Assembly (NCBI GenBank): GCA_964584805.1
Contig: CAZPAY010000001.1
Location: 62,001 to 126,000, forward strand
Direction of reading: 5' to 3'
Length of the DNA: 64,000 nucleotides
Origin: JABHIE01 sp964584805
GTDB taxonomy: Bacteria; Planctomycetota; UBA1135
A program made the position numbers and the translations under genes. Shown in pieces: positions 26,889 through 35,715 of this stretch (positions are counted from its first letter, which is position 1; each line of letters opens with the position of its first letter). The notes below the pieces were generated by a model, which saw only the letters and a list, made by a program, of their open reading frames with translations, was not told the DNA's origin and ran no database searches.

Positions 26889-27418
26889 TGCGACACCTCA
26901 AAAGACTTGTCTACTTCTTTGCGCAATTTCGCACGCAATGTTTCAGATGCACCGCCTTCTTGAAATTGAACCAGCACATGCGTCAGCACAAATTCTGCTC
27001 TCTCAACATCATCACCAAGAGGCTCCCATTTGGCCGCTGTAGACTCAAGAGTGCGATGGATTTCCGTGTTTTTCTCAACGATCACGCGCACCCTTAAGCG
27101 CACGAAACCTGGCCCACCCATTGGCTCAACCTCAAACACGGCTTGATATCGTCGCCCACGATTAGAATAAGGCTGCAGATTCTCCGACCAGCCAGATGAA
27201 TAACTACGAGCGGCGACATCACGAAATCCTGGCGGGAAGCCGGCGTTATGCGCGGCCCACTGACAAAGAGTCAACAAATCACGCACGGGCGGGGCTTCAG
27301 AAAGCTCATGCTCAACCCAATCCGCGGCTGACTCATCTGCCCCGGTAAGCATGGAACAGCTCAAGGAAGAAAAACAAATCCCCATGAGCAAAAGGCTAGT
27401 CAAAAGCGGATGCGACAT
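26885..27418 (-). CDS. Predicted lipoprotein of unknown function
   Basis: A 177-residue protein with a lipoprotein signal: hydrophobic LLTSLLLMGICFSS followed by the lipobox LSC at about 19-21. The mature part has a beta-rich stretch (RYQAVFEVEPMGGPGFVRLR) and a helical C-terminus. No family recognised. The start lies 4 bases after an element reading CGCTAGAAT on the minus strand. It overlaps the zinc-ribbon gene downstream as GTGA and is 47 bases past the der stop. Confidence 0.68.
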   Translation of the reverse strand: MSHPLLTSLLLMGICFSSLSCSMLTGADESAADWVEHELSEAPPVRDLLTLCQWAAHNAGFPPGFRDVAARSYSSGWSENLQPYSNRGRRYQAVFEVEPMGGPGFVRLRVRVIVEKNTEIHRTLESTAAKWEPLGDDVERAEFVLTHVLVQFQEGGASETLRAKLRKEVDKSFEVSQ

Positions 27419-27465
27419 ACTGAATTCTAGCGGCTAGGAGGCACATCGCGTGCCCCGAATACGAA

Positions 27466-28854
27466 CTATCGTCGACGGAAGCGATTCTTGCCCCGAGTGT
27501 CGGTTGCCCGCTTACTCGCAGAACGCTTTCGCTCCCGCAGGACGACACGAATCGGCACATGCTCGTAACCTAAGCGACTCCGCAGTTCACGAGAAATGGA
27601 GCGCACATTTTCCTTATCGAACAAAGCCTTCTTGTTTACGAACAACAAAAATGACGGAGGTGCCACACGCAACTGAGTACCGTAATAGACCCGCGGCTTT
27701 TCACTTCGGCCACGAAAACGCAACTTTTGAAAGGCCTGCTCCAGAGCACGATTAATCGCGCCCGTGCCCACGCGAGTGCTTGCCTCTTCCCGAAGCCGCA
27801 AGGCCTGTCGGAGGACACGCGCCAGCCCGATTCGCTCCGTATTGGAAATCATGCAAATGGGCGCGCCGCGCAGGTGTGGGAACTTATGCTCCATCAAACT
27901 GCGGAACTCGTGCACACTCAGCTCAGGCACCAAGTCAATTTTAGTACCCACAATGACCGTCGGCTTGTGCCGATCCATTACGGTACGCGCCAGCTCTTGA
28001 TCTAACTTGGCCGGCGGTTGAGTCAAATCTAAAAACAGCAAAGTCACATCTGAGCGACGGATGGCATGGTCACTGCGCGTCAGCGAAAAATATTCAATCG
28101 AATTCGCAACTTTACCGCGACGGTGAACACCTGCCGTGTCGACCAAAGTCACGGGCGTACCATCCCAGTCGATCTGAATGTCGATTGCATCACGCGTGGT
28201 TCCTGCGATGTCGCTCACGAGCAATCGCTCTTCTTGAATCAAAGCATTTACGAAAGATGACTTCCCCGTGTTGCGACGGCCAATCACCGCAATGCGAAGG
28301 CTGTCGCTGATGCACTCGACATCGGATCCTGTTGGCAAATGAGTCGCCATCTCGTCGTAAATGGCGGCGATACCCTTGCCCTCCATGGCGCTCATCGGCC
28401 ATATTTCGCCTAAGCCAAGTTGCCGAAACTCATCGAGATTAGCCAAGGCCTCTGTGCCCTCACATTTATTTGCGCAGAGCAAAATGGGGGTATCCGTCTT
28501 GCGCATCATGCGTGCGACTTCTTTATCAAGAGGAGTCAGCCCCTCGCGTGCGTCGACCAAAAACAGCAAGACTTCGGCAGCGTGCACCCCCACCATAACT
28601 TGCATTTCAACCGATTCCGACAAATCAGCGCGATCAACAATACCGATACCACCAGTATCCATGAGGTCAAAAGCCAAGTCAGGGTCGCTTATCTCAGCTG
28701 GCAAGACAAGACGGTCTCGAGTAACTCCCGCAGTAGGCTCGACAATTGCTCGACGCTCGCCAAGGATGCGATTGAAAAAAGAAGATTTGCCGACATTGGG
28801 CCGGCCAACGATTGCGACCAAAGGACGCTCGGAAAGTTTCGAAACGGAAGCCAT
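27466..28854 (-). CDS. der: Ribosome-assembly GTPase Der (EngA)
   Basis: Tandem GTPase needed for 50S subunit assembly. The 462 residues contain two G domains and a KH-like C-terminal domain. G domain 1: AIVGRPNVGKSSFFNRILG, TAGVTRDR, DTGG and NKCE. G domain 2 (from about 185): AVIGRRNTGKSSFVNALI, AGTTRDAID, DTAG and TKID. The C-terminal domain shows YYGTQLRVAPPSFLLFVN and a basic tail. The second P-loop has arginine in place of the usual proline. The ATG at 28854, 2 bases after the queE stop, is chosen over 28872, which lies inside queE. Confidence 0.96.
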   Translation of the reverse strand: MASVSKLSERPLVAIVGRPNVGKSSFFNRILGERRAIVEPTAGVTRDRLVLPAEISDPDLAFDLMDTGGIGIVDRADLSESVEMQVMVGVHAAEVLLFLVDAREGLTPLDKEVARMMRKTDTPILLCANKCEGTEALANLDEFRQLGLGEIWPMSAMEGKGIAAIYDEMATHLPTGSDVECISDSLRIAVIGRRNTGKSSFVNALIQEERLLVSDIAGTTRDAIDIQIDWDGTPVTLVDTAGVHRRGKVANSIEYFSLTRSDHAIRRSDVTLLFLDLTQPPAKLDQELARTVMDRHKPTVIVGTKIDLVPELSVHEFRSLMEHKFPHLRGAPICMISNTERIGLARVLRQALRLREEASTRVGTGAINRALEQAFQKLRFRGRSEKPRVYYGTQLRVAPPSFLLFVNKKALFDKENVRSISRELRSRLGYEHVPIRVVLRERKRSASKRATDTRGKNRFRRR

Positions 28855-28856
28855 GA

Positions 28857-29609
28857 TTACGCTATGCCCCAAAAAGGGTGACCCTGAGGTTGAGCTCGCA
28901 AGTCGAGCGGTAGGTGTGAATGCTCGTTAAGCAAAGAAAGCATACGCTTGCCGTCAATCGGCGCGTCTGTCGAGCGGGCTGGGGTCGCTGGCTGCAACCA
29001 AACCTGACAACCCGGCGAATGCTCGGCTATCTGAGCAAGTGCACTGCCAATGTCGGAAGCCAAAGTGTCATGCTGATAGACCATTTTGATCCAAAACGGA
29101 GTGGAAGAAGCCTGCATCACTTGCAAGCAGGCGAGCGGCTCAAGGAGTGCAGAGGGCTCTCTTAAAGTGGTAGGCAATTTCCAATCCAGCGAAACGCTGG
29201 TCAAAACAGGCAACAAGTCACGCAAGCGACTTGAGAATAGCCCCGCAGTTTCAAGCATGACTTCCCCCGTGTAATTCGCCAGAGCACTCATTAAGAAAAC
29301 CGCTTGCTCAAGTGGTTCGCCACCAGTAATTGCCATCACGGGCTCGGTACAGCCGTAAGCCTCAGCCAAGTCAGCCCAGGTCTGGCGCAACACATCCAAT
29401 GAAACGGGGTTGGGCAACAAGCGCAACTCGCCGTCAGGGAAATGAGCCTCGCAAGTCTCGCGCCTCACCCACGACCGAGCAGTATCGCAATACAAGCAAC
29501 GCAGGGGGCAACCACTCAATCTTGTAAACAAGTGAGCACGACCCGATTGGTTTGCTTCGCCCTGGATGCTCAAAAAGAGCTCATCCAGAAAAACGGCTTG
29601 ATTAGACAT
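28857..29609 (-). CDS. queE: 7-carboxy-7-deazaguanine synthase QueE
   Basis: Radical SAM enzyme of queuosine (7-deazaguanine) biosynthesis that rearranges carboxytetrahydropterin to carboxydeazaguanine. Its 250 residues show the N-terminal LDELFLSIQGEANQSGRAHL typical of the family, the cluster motif CPLRCLYCD (CX3CX2C), and the SAM-binding AITGGEPLEQ. The region between the cluster motif and GGEP is longer than in minimal members. Downstream der starts 2 bases after its stop. No other queuosine gene is in the window. Confidence 0.93.
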   Translation of the reverse strand: MSNQAVFLDELFLSIQGEANQSGRAHLFTRLSGCPLRCLYCDTARSWVRRETCEAHFPDGELRLLPNPVSLDVLRQTWADLAEAYGCTEPVMAITGGEPLEQAVFLMSALANYTGEVMLETAGLFSSRLRDLLPVLTSVSLDWKLPTTLREPSALLEPLACLQVMQASSTPFWIKMVYQHDTLASDIGSALAQIAEHSPGCQVWLQPATPARSTDAPIDGKRMLSLLNEHSHLPLDLRAQPQGHPFWGIA

Positions 29610-29638
29610 GGCCGAAAAATCGACCCGCTAAACGGGCT

Positions 29639-29878
29639 TTACTCTTCGCCCTCTGCAGGAGCGGCTTCAATGGCTTCGCCATCGGCAGACTCTTTAGCTT
29701 TCTTAGCTTTGCGACTGACGACTTTGAATTTGGTGCGCACTTTAGGCAGGCCAATTGGCGAATCCTCTTCGGAAAGCTTGCCTTCTTTGATAAGGCGATC
29801 CACGCGCTCTCGTCGGGTGAAGACGGAGCGTTCAGCGGAAATACCGCTACCGAGGGAAAGGGACTTGTGGATGGACAT
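29639..29878 (-). CDS. Small basic protein of the PVC-type family (TIGR04137-like)
   Basis: A 79-residue protein whose first 52 residues match the family core: MSIHKSLSLGSGI, SVFTRRERVDRLIKEGK, then SPIGLPKVRTKFKV. A Lys-rich and then acidic tail (about 55-79) is added. The family is known mainly from Planctomycetes, Verrucomicrobia and relatives and has no proven role; a ribosome association has been suggested. A weak hairpin with a short T run (minus strand, about 29632-29613) follows the stop. An overlapping longer frame at 29602-29970 lacks such similarity and is rejected. Confidence 0.85.
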   Translation of the reverse strand: MSIHKSLSLGSGISAERSVFTRRERVDRLIKEGKLSEEDSPIGLPKVRTKFKVVSRKAKKAKESADGEAIEAAPAEGEE

Positions 29879-29890
29879 CGAGATCGAGGA

Positions 29891-30445
29891 TTACGGGGTC
29901 TGTTTCTTGAGAGTCGGCCAAGGTTCGATGATGGCCGAAGCGAAAGGGAACTTGCTTGGAGCACTCGCAAGCGTCATTTGCTTCACCTCAGAGAGGAAAG
30001 GCTGTAAATCAGCAGCACGATTTGCTCTACCGGCAAAGATGACAAATTGACCCAGAATTTGAAGTAATCGGAGTTCAGGAACTCCTTGTGCTTTCAATTC
30101 AAGGGCGACATCGCGAGCGCGGCCCTGCATTGTACCCTCATAAGTAATCAAGCGCACGCCATATTCTTTCTGGAAATCTTGAGCTACAGCAGCCTCATGT
30201 GCAGACGAATTCAGAGGAATGTCTGGCTCGACGAATTCCGCGCCGCTAGGTACAACAAAATTCCAAGTGAGCAAAACGGCTACAACAATAAGTAGGGGCC
30301 CCAGCCAAAGAAGCACGGACCGAGGTGAATGCGAGCTCATCGGCCGAGCACGGCCAACTGCATCTTTCATCGAAGGGCCTGCTTGTGGCAGGCGCCCTTC
30401 TTGCTCTCGAAGCAAATCAAGGAGTTGTTTCTTAGGTCTAGCCAT
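29891..30445 (-). CDS. Single-pass membrane protein of unknown function
   Basis: A 184-residue protein with a basic cytoplasmic N-terminus (about 1-43), one membrane helix (LLWLGPLLIVVAVLLTWNFV, about 45-64) and a helical outer domain to the C-terminus. No family recognised. It lies 12 bases before the small basic protein gene and is divergent from the secretin-region operon across 77 bases, so the two transcripts share a regulatory region. Confidence 0.65.
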   Translation of the reverse strand: MARPKKQLLDLLREQEGRLPQAGPSMKDAVGRARPMSSHSPRSVLLWLGPLLIVVAVLLTWNFVVPSGAEFVEPDIPLNSSAHEAAVAQDFQKEYGVRLITYEGTMQGRARDVALELKAQGVPELRLLQILGQFVIFAGRANRAADLQPFLSEVKQMTLASAPSKFPFASAIIEPWPTLKKQTP

Positions 30446-30488
30446 CTTTATTCAATACAGGATAGGGAGCTTGCGCCAATGGGGCAAC

Positions 30489-30516
30489 TTGAGACTGCGG
30501 CCCGCGCCGTCACAAT
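30489..30516 (+). promoter_or_regulatory. Candidate promoter of the secretin operon
   Basis: TTGAGA (30489-30494) and CACAAT (30511-30516) are 16 bases apart. The -35 matches consensus at five of six positions and the -10 at four of six. The ATG of the first gene (30523) is only 6 bases past the -10, so transcription would begin at or next to the start codon, implying a leaderless message. There is no ribosome-binding site upstream. Confidence 0.45.
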
Positions 30517-30522
30517 AGGGGC

Positions 30523-31080
30523 ATGCCTGGGCACCCGCCATCCCCATCCGATTTATTCGCCGCTGCAATATGCGCCTTGGAAGGCTTAACGGATGCCGGC
30601 CTGAGCCACCTTGGGCCCAGCACGCCCCCCATTCCTCAACCGCGCGATTCGAATCCCAGCCAAGCTGCGGCCGTTGAAATCTGTTTCTTAGCGGACCGAC
30701 CCGAGACCTACGAAGGTGAATCCGGCGAACTTTTTTCCCGTATTCTTTCGCAAGGACTTCGGCTTCTTGACGACCAAGTTCTGCGCATGACCCTCGCTGA
30801 TGTCGAAAATCGCGCCTCAACGCTTCAACAACAAGCAAAGCTATTCATTGCCCTCGGTGAAGCGGCGAGCCAATTCATTCTTCAATCTTCAGATGATTTA
30901 CTCACTCTGCGAGGAAGACTTCATCCCGTCACTGCGGCTAGCTCCACGAGCACAGCTTGGGTTTTGTGCACAGACCACCCTGCCGACATGGTGCGCGATC
31001 CATCCATCAAGGCCAACTGCTGGAAAGACCTCTTAGTTGGCATGCAACATCTCGGTCTCAGGCCCCCACCTGCGAGATGA
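30523..31080 (+). CDS. Degenerate uracil-DNA glycosylase-superfamily protein
   Basis: A 185-residue soluble protein that resembles family 4/5 uracil-DNA glycosylases in layout. VEICFLADRPETYEGESGEL sits where active enzymes have a GEAPG/GRAG block, FIALGEAASQFIL where they have LLLG-type strands, LRGRLHPV follows, and VLCTDHPADMVRDPSIKANC replaces the catalytic HPS motif region. The four iron-sulfur cysteines are absent and the GEAPG residues are changed, so it is probably not an active glycosylase. It is first in a rightward operon of envelope proteins and overlaps the next gene as ATGA. Family assignment is by eye; role unknown. Confidence 0.6.
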   Translation: MPGHPPSPSDLFAAAICALEGLTDAGLSHLGPSTPPIPQPRDSNPSQAAAVEICFLADRPETYEGESGELFSRILSQGLRLLDDQVLRMTLADVENRASTLQQQAKLFIALGEAASQFILQSSDDLLTLRGRLHPVTAASSTSTAWVLCTDHPADMVRDPSIKANCWKDLLVGMQHLGLRPPPAR

Positions 31081-31508
31081 TGCGACTCTCCCGCGTTGAC
31101 TTTGCCTTGCTCATAGGAGCCGTAGCTCTCGCAACGGCCAGTCTGCTTTTTGCCGCGCAATTGAAGCAAGATGCACTAACTTTGCATTCAATCAAGAAAG
31201 CGCGGGCAAGCGCACAAGCGTCCGCACCCGTGACTCCCCTTGGGCATCATTCTTCTCTAGAGCTTTGGCTGCAACGCCACGAATCTTTTTCAAATGCACT
31301 CTCTACTCTGAAAGAATTCCCTGCGGGTTCCTTTGAGCAGGTTGAAATCCGGAGTGTTGCCCTAAGTTCCCGTGTCTCGGTAAGCCTCCGCGCCGACGCG
31401 ACGGCGACCTTCCCCGACCAGAGCAAGCACCCAAGCTGGCTCCGAAGAATGGACAACAGCGTCCTCTTTCATGGCTTCTGTCCCTCAAACAGTGAGGATA
31501 AGCCATGA
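31077..31508 (+). CDS. Bitopic envelope protein, PilN/GspL-like topology
   Basis: A 143-residue protein with a short cytoplasmic tail, one membrane helix (FALLIGAVALATASLLFAAQ, about 9-28) and a periplasmic part that starts helical (to about 75) and ends as a small alpha/beta fold. The shape is that of PilN or GspL/GspM subunits of type IV pilus and type II secretion inner-membrane platforms; no sequence match is evident. ATG at 31077 overlaps the previous stop (ATGA), with a second ATG directly after. Its stop overlaps the next gene as ATGA. Confidence 0.65.
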   Translation: MMRLSRVDFALLIGAVALATASLLFAAQLKQDALTLHSIKKARASAQASAPVTPLGHHSSLELWLQRHESFSNALSTLKEFPAGSFEQVEIRSVALSSRVSVSLRADATATFPDQSKHPSWLRRMDNSVLFHGFCPSNSEDKP

Positions 31509-32071
31509 GAATCATGCTTGCGCTTTTCCTACTTATAGGTTCGGGCACCCTAGGCGCACTTCAGTTGTTGCGCGCGCAAGAACTGCGCGAAAGAAGCACG
31601 CTGCTCAAAGATCCACTGCATCCAACCACCAGCGACCAATGGCAGCAAGAGCTTCTCCCGTCATCTTCTATTGATGAGAACCGATTTTCTAGAGTTGAAT
31701 TCAAGTCCATGCTGCAGTCTTGGCTGGGGTTGGCAGATATTCCCGATTTACCACAAACCGACGAATCGGGCCAAGCTCTACTTTCCATGCTGAGCGCCTG
31801 GCTTTTGGCAGGGCCCTTAGGCCTTGAAGCCGATTTGTTCCAAATACGCCAAAACACAGATGGAATTTGGGTAGCTGAACTACGAGTCACCGGCCATCCG
31901 ACCACAGTCTTGCTCGCCCTTGGTCGCCTCACCCGGTCCGTTAGCGGCGCCAGCTGGCTGCCTGACACGGCGCTTCTCTCGGTTACACGCCTAGACAGCA
32001 AGCGATTCCAAGGCACGCTTCAGGTGCGCGCCCTTGCCGCCCCTTACTTAAGGGGGGTTGAGCTTCCATGA
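31505..32071 (+). CDS. Bitopic envelope protein, PilO-like topology
   Basis: A 188-residue protein with an N-terminal membrane helix or uncleaved signal (MLALFLLIGSGTLGALQLL) and a periplasmic domain. It is the third gene in a chain of 4-base overlaps (ATGA on both sides). Size and topology resemble PilO or GspM, which pair with PilN/GspL in the inner-membrane platform. The C-terminal half (about 115-180) has alternating strands and helices like a ferredoxin-like subdomain. No named family recognised. Confidence 0.62.
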   Translation: MRIMLALFLLIGSGTLGALQLLRAQELRERSTLLKDPLHPTTSDQWQQELLPSSSIDENRFSRVEFKSMLQSWLGLADIPDLPQTDESGQALLSMLSAWLLAGPLGLEADLFQIRQNTDGIWVAELRVTGHPTTVLLALGRLTRSVSGASWLPDTALLSVTRLDSKRFQGTLQVRALAAPYLRGVELP

Positions 32072-33036
32072 AAACGCAGCCGCTCCCGCCCTTGGTACTT
32101 TTAGGCGCGATTTCCGCTTTGCTGACTCTTTTGCCTTTTGCAAATCAGGACAAGCCGACTGCCTTCCTCTCTTTTACTCCAAGCTCTGACCAGGCCGCTG
32201 CTCAAGCCAAGGTGTCCGAGATTCAGGCTCGAGTTGCAAAAACGCATGAGTCTCTTGATTTCATTGCCGTTCTCGACATATTGCTCCCCACTCACTCGCG
32301 AAACACTCCAGGAGTTATTGCTCGCAGTGCAGACGAAATCCATGTTTACCCACCACTCGACTTCCAGGCACGCCCACAAGAGGGCGGCATTCGGCTCAGT
32401 TGGCTCCCCGATTCACGCAATCCCGTCCAGGGTATCCAATACCGGCTTTTGCGCTGGCGGGGCGATCAAACTGCAGAAGAACTTGCCGTCTTAGGTAGTA
32501 TTGAATTTTTCGACCCAGCCGAGTGCGAAGGCGTCCCCTATCAATACAGGCTTTTCACCCAACTTCGGCGGAGTGTCGGCCAAGGCCTGGCAGAGCGAAG
32601 TGTTCTTCTAGAATCCAGCCCCGCTCGCGCCAAAGCTCAAATTGCGCGTACAGGTGCCTGGGAAGCTGTCGGGCTTAACAACAGAGGGGAGCCTCTTTTA
32701 GTTTTCCGGAGAAAAGGACGCCCTGACGACGGCCCATTTCCCGCTTTTTCAGGCTTTCCACTTGGTCCAGACGGCTGGATTACAGAAGGCTACATAGTTC
32801 GTGAAACCAAAGTTCCTCTACAAACTATTCATCCACGCTTTGACGCGCTGGGCCGCAGGGTCATAATCATGGGCCGTCCAGCCAACCGCGTCCTCGATTC
32901 CCTTGAGTCACGGCGGGCTGTTACAGTACGCCTGACTGACCCTTGTGGGGTCCCTTGGTCTATGGATCTTCTCCTTCCTCGGGTTCTTCCTCAAAGTCAA
33001 AGCACCCCCAAGTCTCTACCTGAGACGACACACTGA
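32068..33036 (+). CDS. Exported protein with fibronectin-III-like fold, before the secretin
   Basis: A 322-residue protein with an N-terminal membrane or signal segment (PPLVLLGAISALLTLLPF), a helical stretch (about 40-75), a fibronectin type III-like beta domain (about 105-175, with GIRLSWLPDS and VPYQYRLFTQL) and a C-terminal beta-rich part (about 190-305). Located directly before a secretin and overlapping it as TGATG, it takes the position of PilP or GspC, the linker between inner-membrane platform and secretin. That role is inference. Confidence 0.62.
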   Translation: MKTQPLPPLVLLGAISALLTLLPFANQDKPTAFLSFTPSSDQAAAQAKVSEIQARVAKTHESLDFIAVLDILLPTHSRNTPGVIARSADEIHVYPPLDFQARPQEGGIRLSWLPDSRNPVQGIQYRLLRWRGDQTAEELAVLGSIEFFDPAECEGVPYQYRLFTQLRRSVGQGLAERSVLLESSPARAKAQIARTGAWEAVGLNNRGEPLLVFRRKGRPDDGPFPAFSGFPLGPDGWITEGYIVRETKVPLQTIHPRFDALGRRVIIMGRPANRVLDSLESRRAVTVRLTDPCGVPWSMDLLLPRVLPQSQSTPKSLPETTH

Positions 33037-35636
33037 TGCGCATTTCCCTTAAGTCCTCCCTACTGCTTCCTTTCTTCCTTCTCGCCAGCTGCTCTTCTTT
33101 TGAAGATGTGGCCTGGATGGCAGATGATTCTGCTGTGACTACTGAAGATTCGGATGCTTCCCCAAGCAGTCCTTCAGCCGGCCAACAGGCTGACTTGAGC
33201 GACACGAGCGTTGCAGGTGCGCAAGAAGCCATCCAAGTTCGTTCGCAGAAACAAGAACTTCTCGCGGAGCATTCTGTCTCTCAAGGCGACTACGCCTTTG
33301 AACGGGGCGACTACAAAGGTGCTGTCCTTCACTACGCTGACGCTTTCCGCCTCCACCCAGGCAGCGTGGCAGCCCGCGATGGTCTCCGTAGATCTCAAGC
33401 AGCGCTCGGCGGCGAAAACTGGGATTTCGGCTCTTCCGAAGAAGTCCTCCAACAAGAGAAATTGCGCTGGGCTCGCGAGCGGATGCGCGTTGAGGGCCTA
33501 CTCAGCGACGGCGACCGTGCCATGGGCTCTGGCGATTTCGATTCCGCGCTTCGCGCCTACCAAGGTGCTGAGCTAGCACTTCGATACGCCCCGAACATTG
33601 CCGGTTCTTCCCTAGATTTGGATCTGGTGCTGAGCAAAATCAAATCTGCTGAGTCCGCAAGAGTCGATACCGAGAGTGCAATTCAAGCCTCCGAGACGGC
33701 TGCGGCTGAAGCCGACCTTGCTGCGATGAAGGAAGCAAAGCGTAACTACCAAGAGAATCTTGTAGCCACGCGCTATTCGGAAGCTGCAGACGCTTTCTCT
33801 TCGGGCCGCGCACTTCAGGCTGTTGCAATCCTTGATGATGTCCTGCGCATGGATCCAAACAATCGCCAAGCAGTTCAACTTCGCGATATCGCTAACCGCG
33901 CACAACACGCTCAGCGCACCAAGAACTCACAAACCGCTTTCCGTGAAGAATGGAAGCGCACCTTTGAAGAGCTTCGCGGCCTCACGACTCCGCCCAAGTC
34001 CGCGATTGAACATGACCGCGCCCACTGGCTCAATGTCGTCACAAAGCGCAGTAATTCTTCTTCACTTTCCGAGGAAGTCGTCGTGGACGCCTCCACGGCA
34101 GGCATCGAAGAAGCACTTGAGTCAACCTCGATTGAGGCTCACTTCGAGTTAAGCATCGAAGAAATCGCTGACAACCTTGCTGCCTACGCGCGCGTCAACT
34201 TTGTCGTTTCGCGCCTCGTTCGCGAGGACATGGATGAAGACGAAAAAATGATCACACTGTCATTCAATCGTCCGATGCCAATTTCGCAGATTCTTACGAT
34301 CATTGAAGATTTAACTCCCATCCGTTTTAAGATTCGCAACGGAGCTGTGAATGTCCTCACAAAAGAAGAGGCGGCCAGCGACATGGTTCTTAAGCAATAC
34401 GAAGTGCGCGACTTGACCGCTGTCCCGACTGACTTCCCCCTACCTGAAATCAACTTGGTCCCATCGGCCGGCCTCGAAGCCACAACGGAAGAGCCTCTTG
34501 AGCGCGAAGCTCGGGTTCTCACCGATGACCAGCTCATTGAGTTGATCACAGCTAATATTGACCTTGACTCTTGGGAAGCCGATGACCCTGCTTCCGCATC
34601 AATCGAAAATGGCACGCTCATTGTCCGCCAACGCCCTGAGAACCACATCAAGATTCAATCCCTCCTGAATGAGCTCCGCCAAGCGGCCAACATTATGGTT
34701 GAAGTTCGCGTGCGCTTCCTAAAGGTAGAAGATTCTTTCCTCCAGGACATTGGCATCGACCTCCGCGGCCTTGGCAATGATGCGACATCCGGTCTGCCTG
34801 GCCAAGGTACAGAATTCGTCTTTGATGACTTCGGTGCTGACCCAGGTTCACCAAGTTCGCCAGGCACAATTGGCACAGGCAACGACCTCGGCGCCTGGTA
34901 TCGCGAAGCTGACGACAACGTCAACATCATGGCCCGCAACGAAAATCTTTTCGACAGCAAATTGGGCTCCTCCGAAGGTGGCCTTACAGGGTCCGGTGGT
35001 CTTGCACTTCAATATGCATGGCTTGATGACACCCAACTGGAAATGATTCTTCGCGCTGTTGAGAAATCCAAGCGTTCTGAGATGGTCGTTGAGCCTCGGC
35101 TCATGGTGCACAACACTTCACGCGCCAATGTGACCGTTGCCAACCAGATTTCTTATGTCGCTGACTTTGAAGTTCAGATTGCGCAAGCGGCCGCAATGGC
35201 AGACCCCATCGTTCGTGTTGCTCGTGACGGCATTTTCCTTGATGTCCGCCCCACCGTTACGGCAGACCGCCTTTTCACTTGGTTGGAAATCCGTCCGACC
35301 ATCGCGACGCTCAAGCGCCCTATCCCGACTTTCCAAACATCACTAGGTACGGGTTCTCCGGTCACCTTGATGCTTCCTGAGCTTGAGCTACAAAAAATCC
35401 GTACTCGCGCTTTGGTTCCAGATGGCGGCACACTGCTCTTGGGTGGCATGAAAATGGCTGAAAACCAAGAGATTGACTCAGGTGTACCTTTCTTGAATCA
35501 AATCCCAGTGCTCTCATTCTTCTTCTCACGGAAAGGCAATTACGAGTCATACAAGAAGCTCATTATCTTGCTGACCTCGCACATTATCCTGCCAGAAGAA
35601 TACGAGCCGGTAGCACTTCCAGGCGAGCTTAACTAG
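33036..35636 (+). CDS. Lipoprotein secretin with N-terminal TPR region (paralogue 1)
   Basis: An 866-residue outer-membrane secretin of the GspD/PilQ superfamily. The signal ends in the lipobox LLASC (about 15-19). TPR-like repeats cover about 78-170 and 240-290. Two periplasmic ring domains follow: one at about 370-460 (FELSIEEIADNLAAYARVNF, KQYEVRDLTAVPTD) and one at about 495-555 (LIELITANIDLDSW, NGTLIVRQRPENH). The secretin barrel domain occupies about 560-850, with VEPRLMVHNTSRANVTVANQ and the late motif VPDGGTLLLGGMK. A paralogue lies at 43182-45779. TPRs fused to a secretin are unusual. A strong terminator follows at 35651. Confidence 0.9.
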   Translation: MRISLKSSLLLPFFLLASCSSFEDVAWMADDSAVTTEDSDASPSSPSAGQQADLSDTSVAGAQEAIQVRSQKQELLAEHSVSQGDYAFERGDYKGAVLHYADAFRLHPGSVAARDGLRRSQAALGGENWDFGSSEEVLQQEKLRWARERMRVEGLLSDGDRAMGSGDFDSALRAYQGAELALRYAPNIAGSSLDLDLVLSKIKSAESARVDTESAIQASETAAAEADLAAMKEAKRNYQENLVATRYSEAADAFSSGRALQAVAILDDVLRMDPNNRQAVQLRDIANRAQHAQRTKNSQTAFREEWKRTFEELRGLTTPPKSAIEHDRAHWLNVVTKRSNSSSLSEEVVVDASTAGIEEALESTSIEAHFELSIEEIADNLAAYARVNFVVSRLVREDMDEDEKMITLSFNRPMPISQILTIIEDLTPIRFKIRNGAVNVLTKEEAASDMVLKQYEVRDLTAVPTDFPLPEINLVPSAGLEATTEEPLEREARVLTDDQLIELITANIDLDSWEADDPASASIENGTLIVRQRPENHIKIQSLLNELRQAANIMVEVRVRFLKVEDSFLQDIGIDLRGLGNDATSGLPGQGTEFVFDDFGADPGSPSSPGTIGTGNDLGAWYREADDNVNIMARNENLFDSKLGSSEGGLTGSGGLALQYAWLDDTQLEMILRAVEKSKRSEMVVEPRLMVHNTSRANVTVANQISYVADFEVQIAQAAAMADPIVRVARDGIFLDVRPTVTADRLFTWLEIRPTIATLKRPIPTFQTSLGTGSPVTLMLPELELQKIRTRALVPDGGTLLLGGMKMAENQEIDSGVPFLNQIPVLSFFFSRKGNYESYKKLIILLTSHIILPEEYEPVALPGELN

Positions 35637-35650
35637 CCTCGCTCGACGCA

Positions 35651-35681
35651 CGGCTGGGGTGAGCTTCACCCCGGCCGTTTT
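35651..35681 (+). terminator. Rho-independent terminator after secretin 1
   Basis: A 12-base stem (CGGCTGGGGTGA, 35651-35662, with TCACCCCGGCCG, 35666-35677, one T-G wobble), a 3-base loop and TTTT after it. It lies 15 bases past the secretin stop and 35 bases before the next gene, so it splits or attenuates the operon at this point. Confidence 0.85.
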
Positions 35682-35715
35682 CCATATTTCCTCCAGCTTC
35701 TTTTTGGAAGACGGC

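Noticed and set aside
29602..29970. A 122-codon frame overlapping the small basic protein
   Set aside because: Arg/Ser/Pro-rich out-of-frame reading; the smaller frame matches a real family.
30523..31080. Annotation as an active uracil-DNA glycosylase
   Set aside because: Iron-sulfur cysteines and the catalytic GEAPG block are missing.
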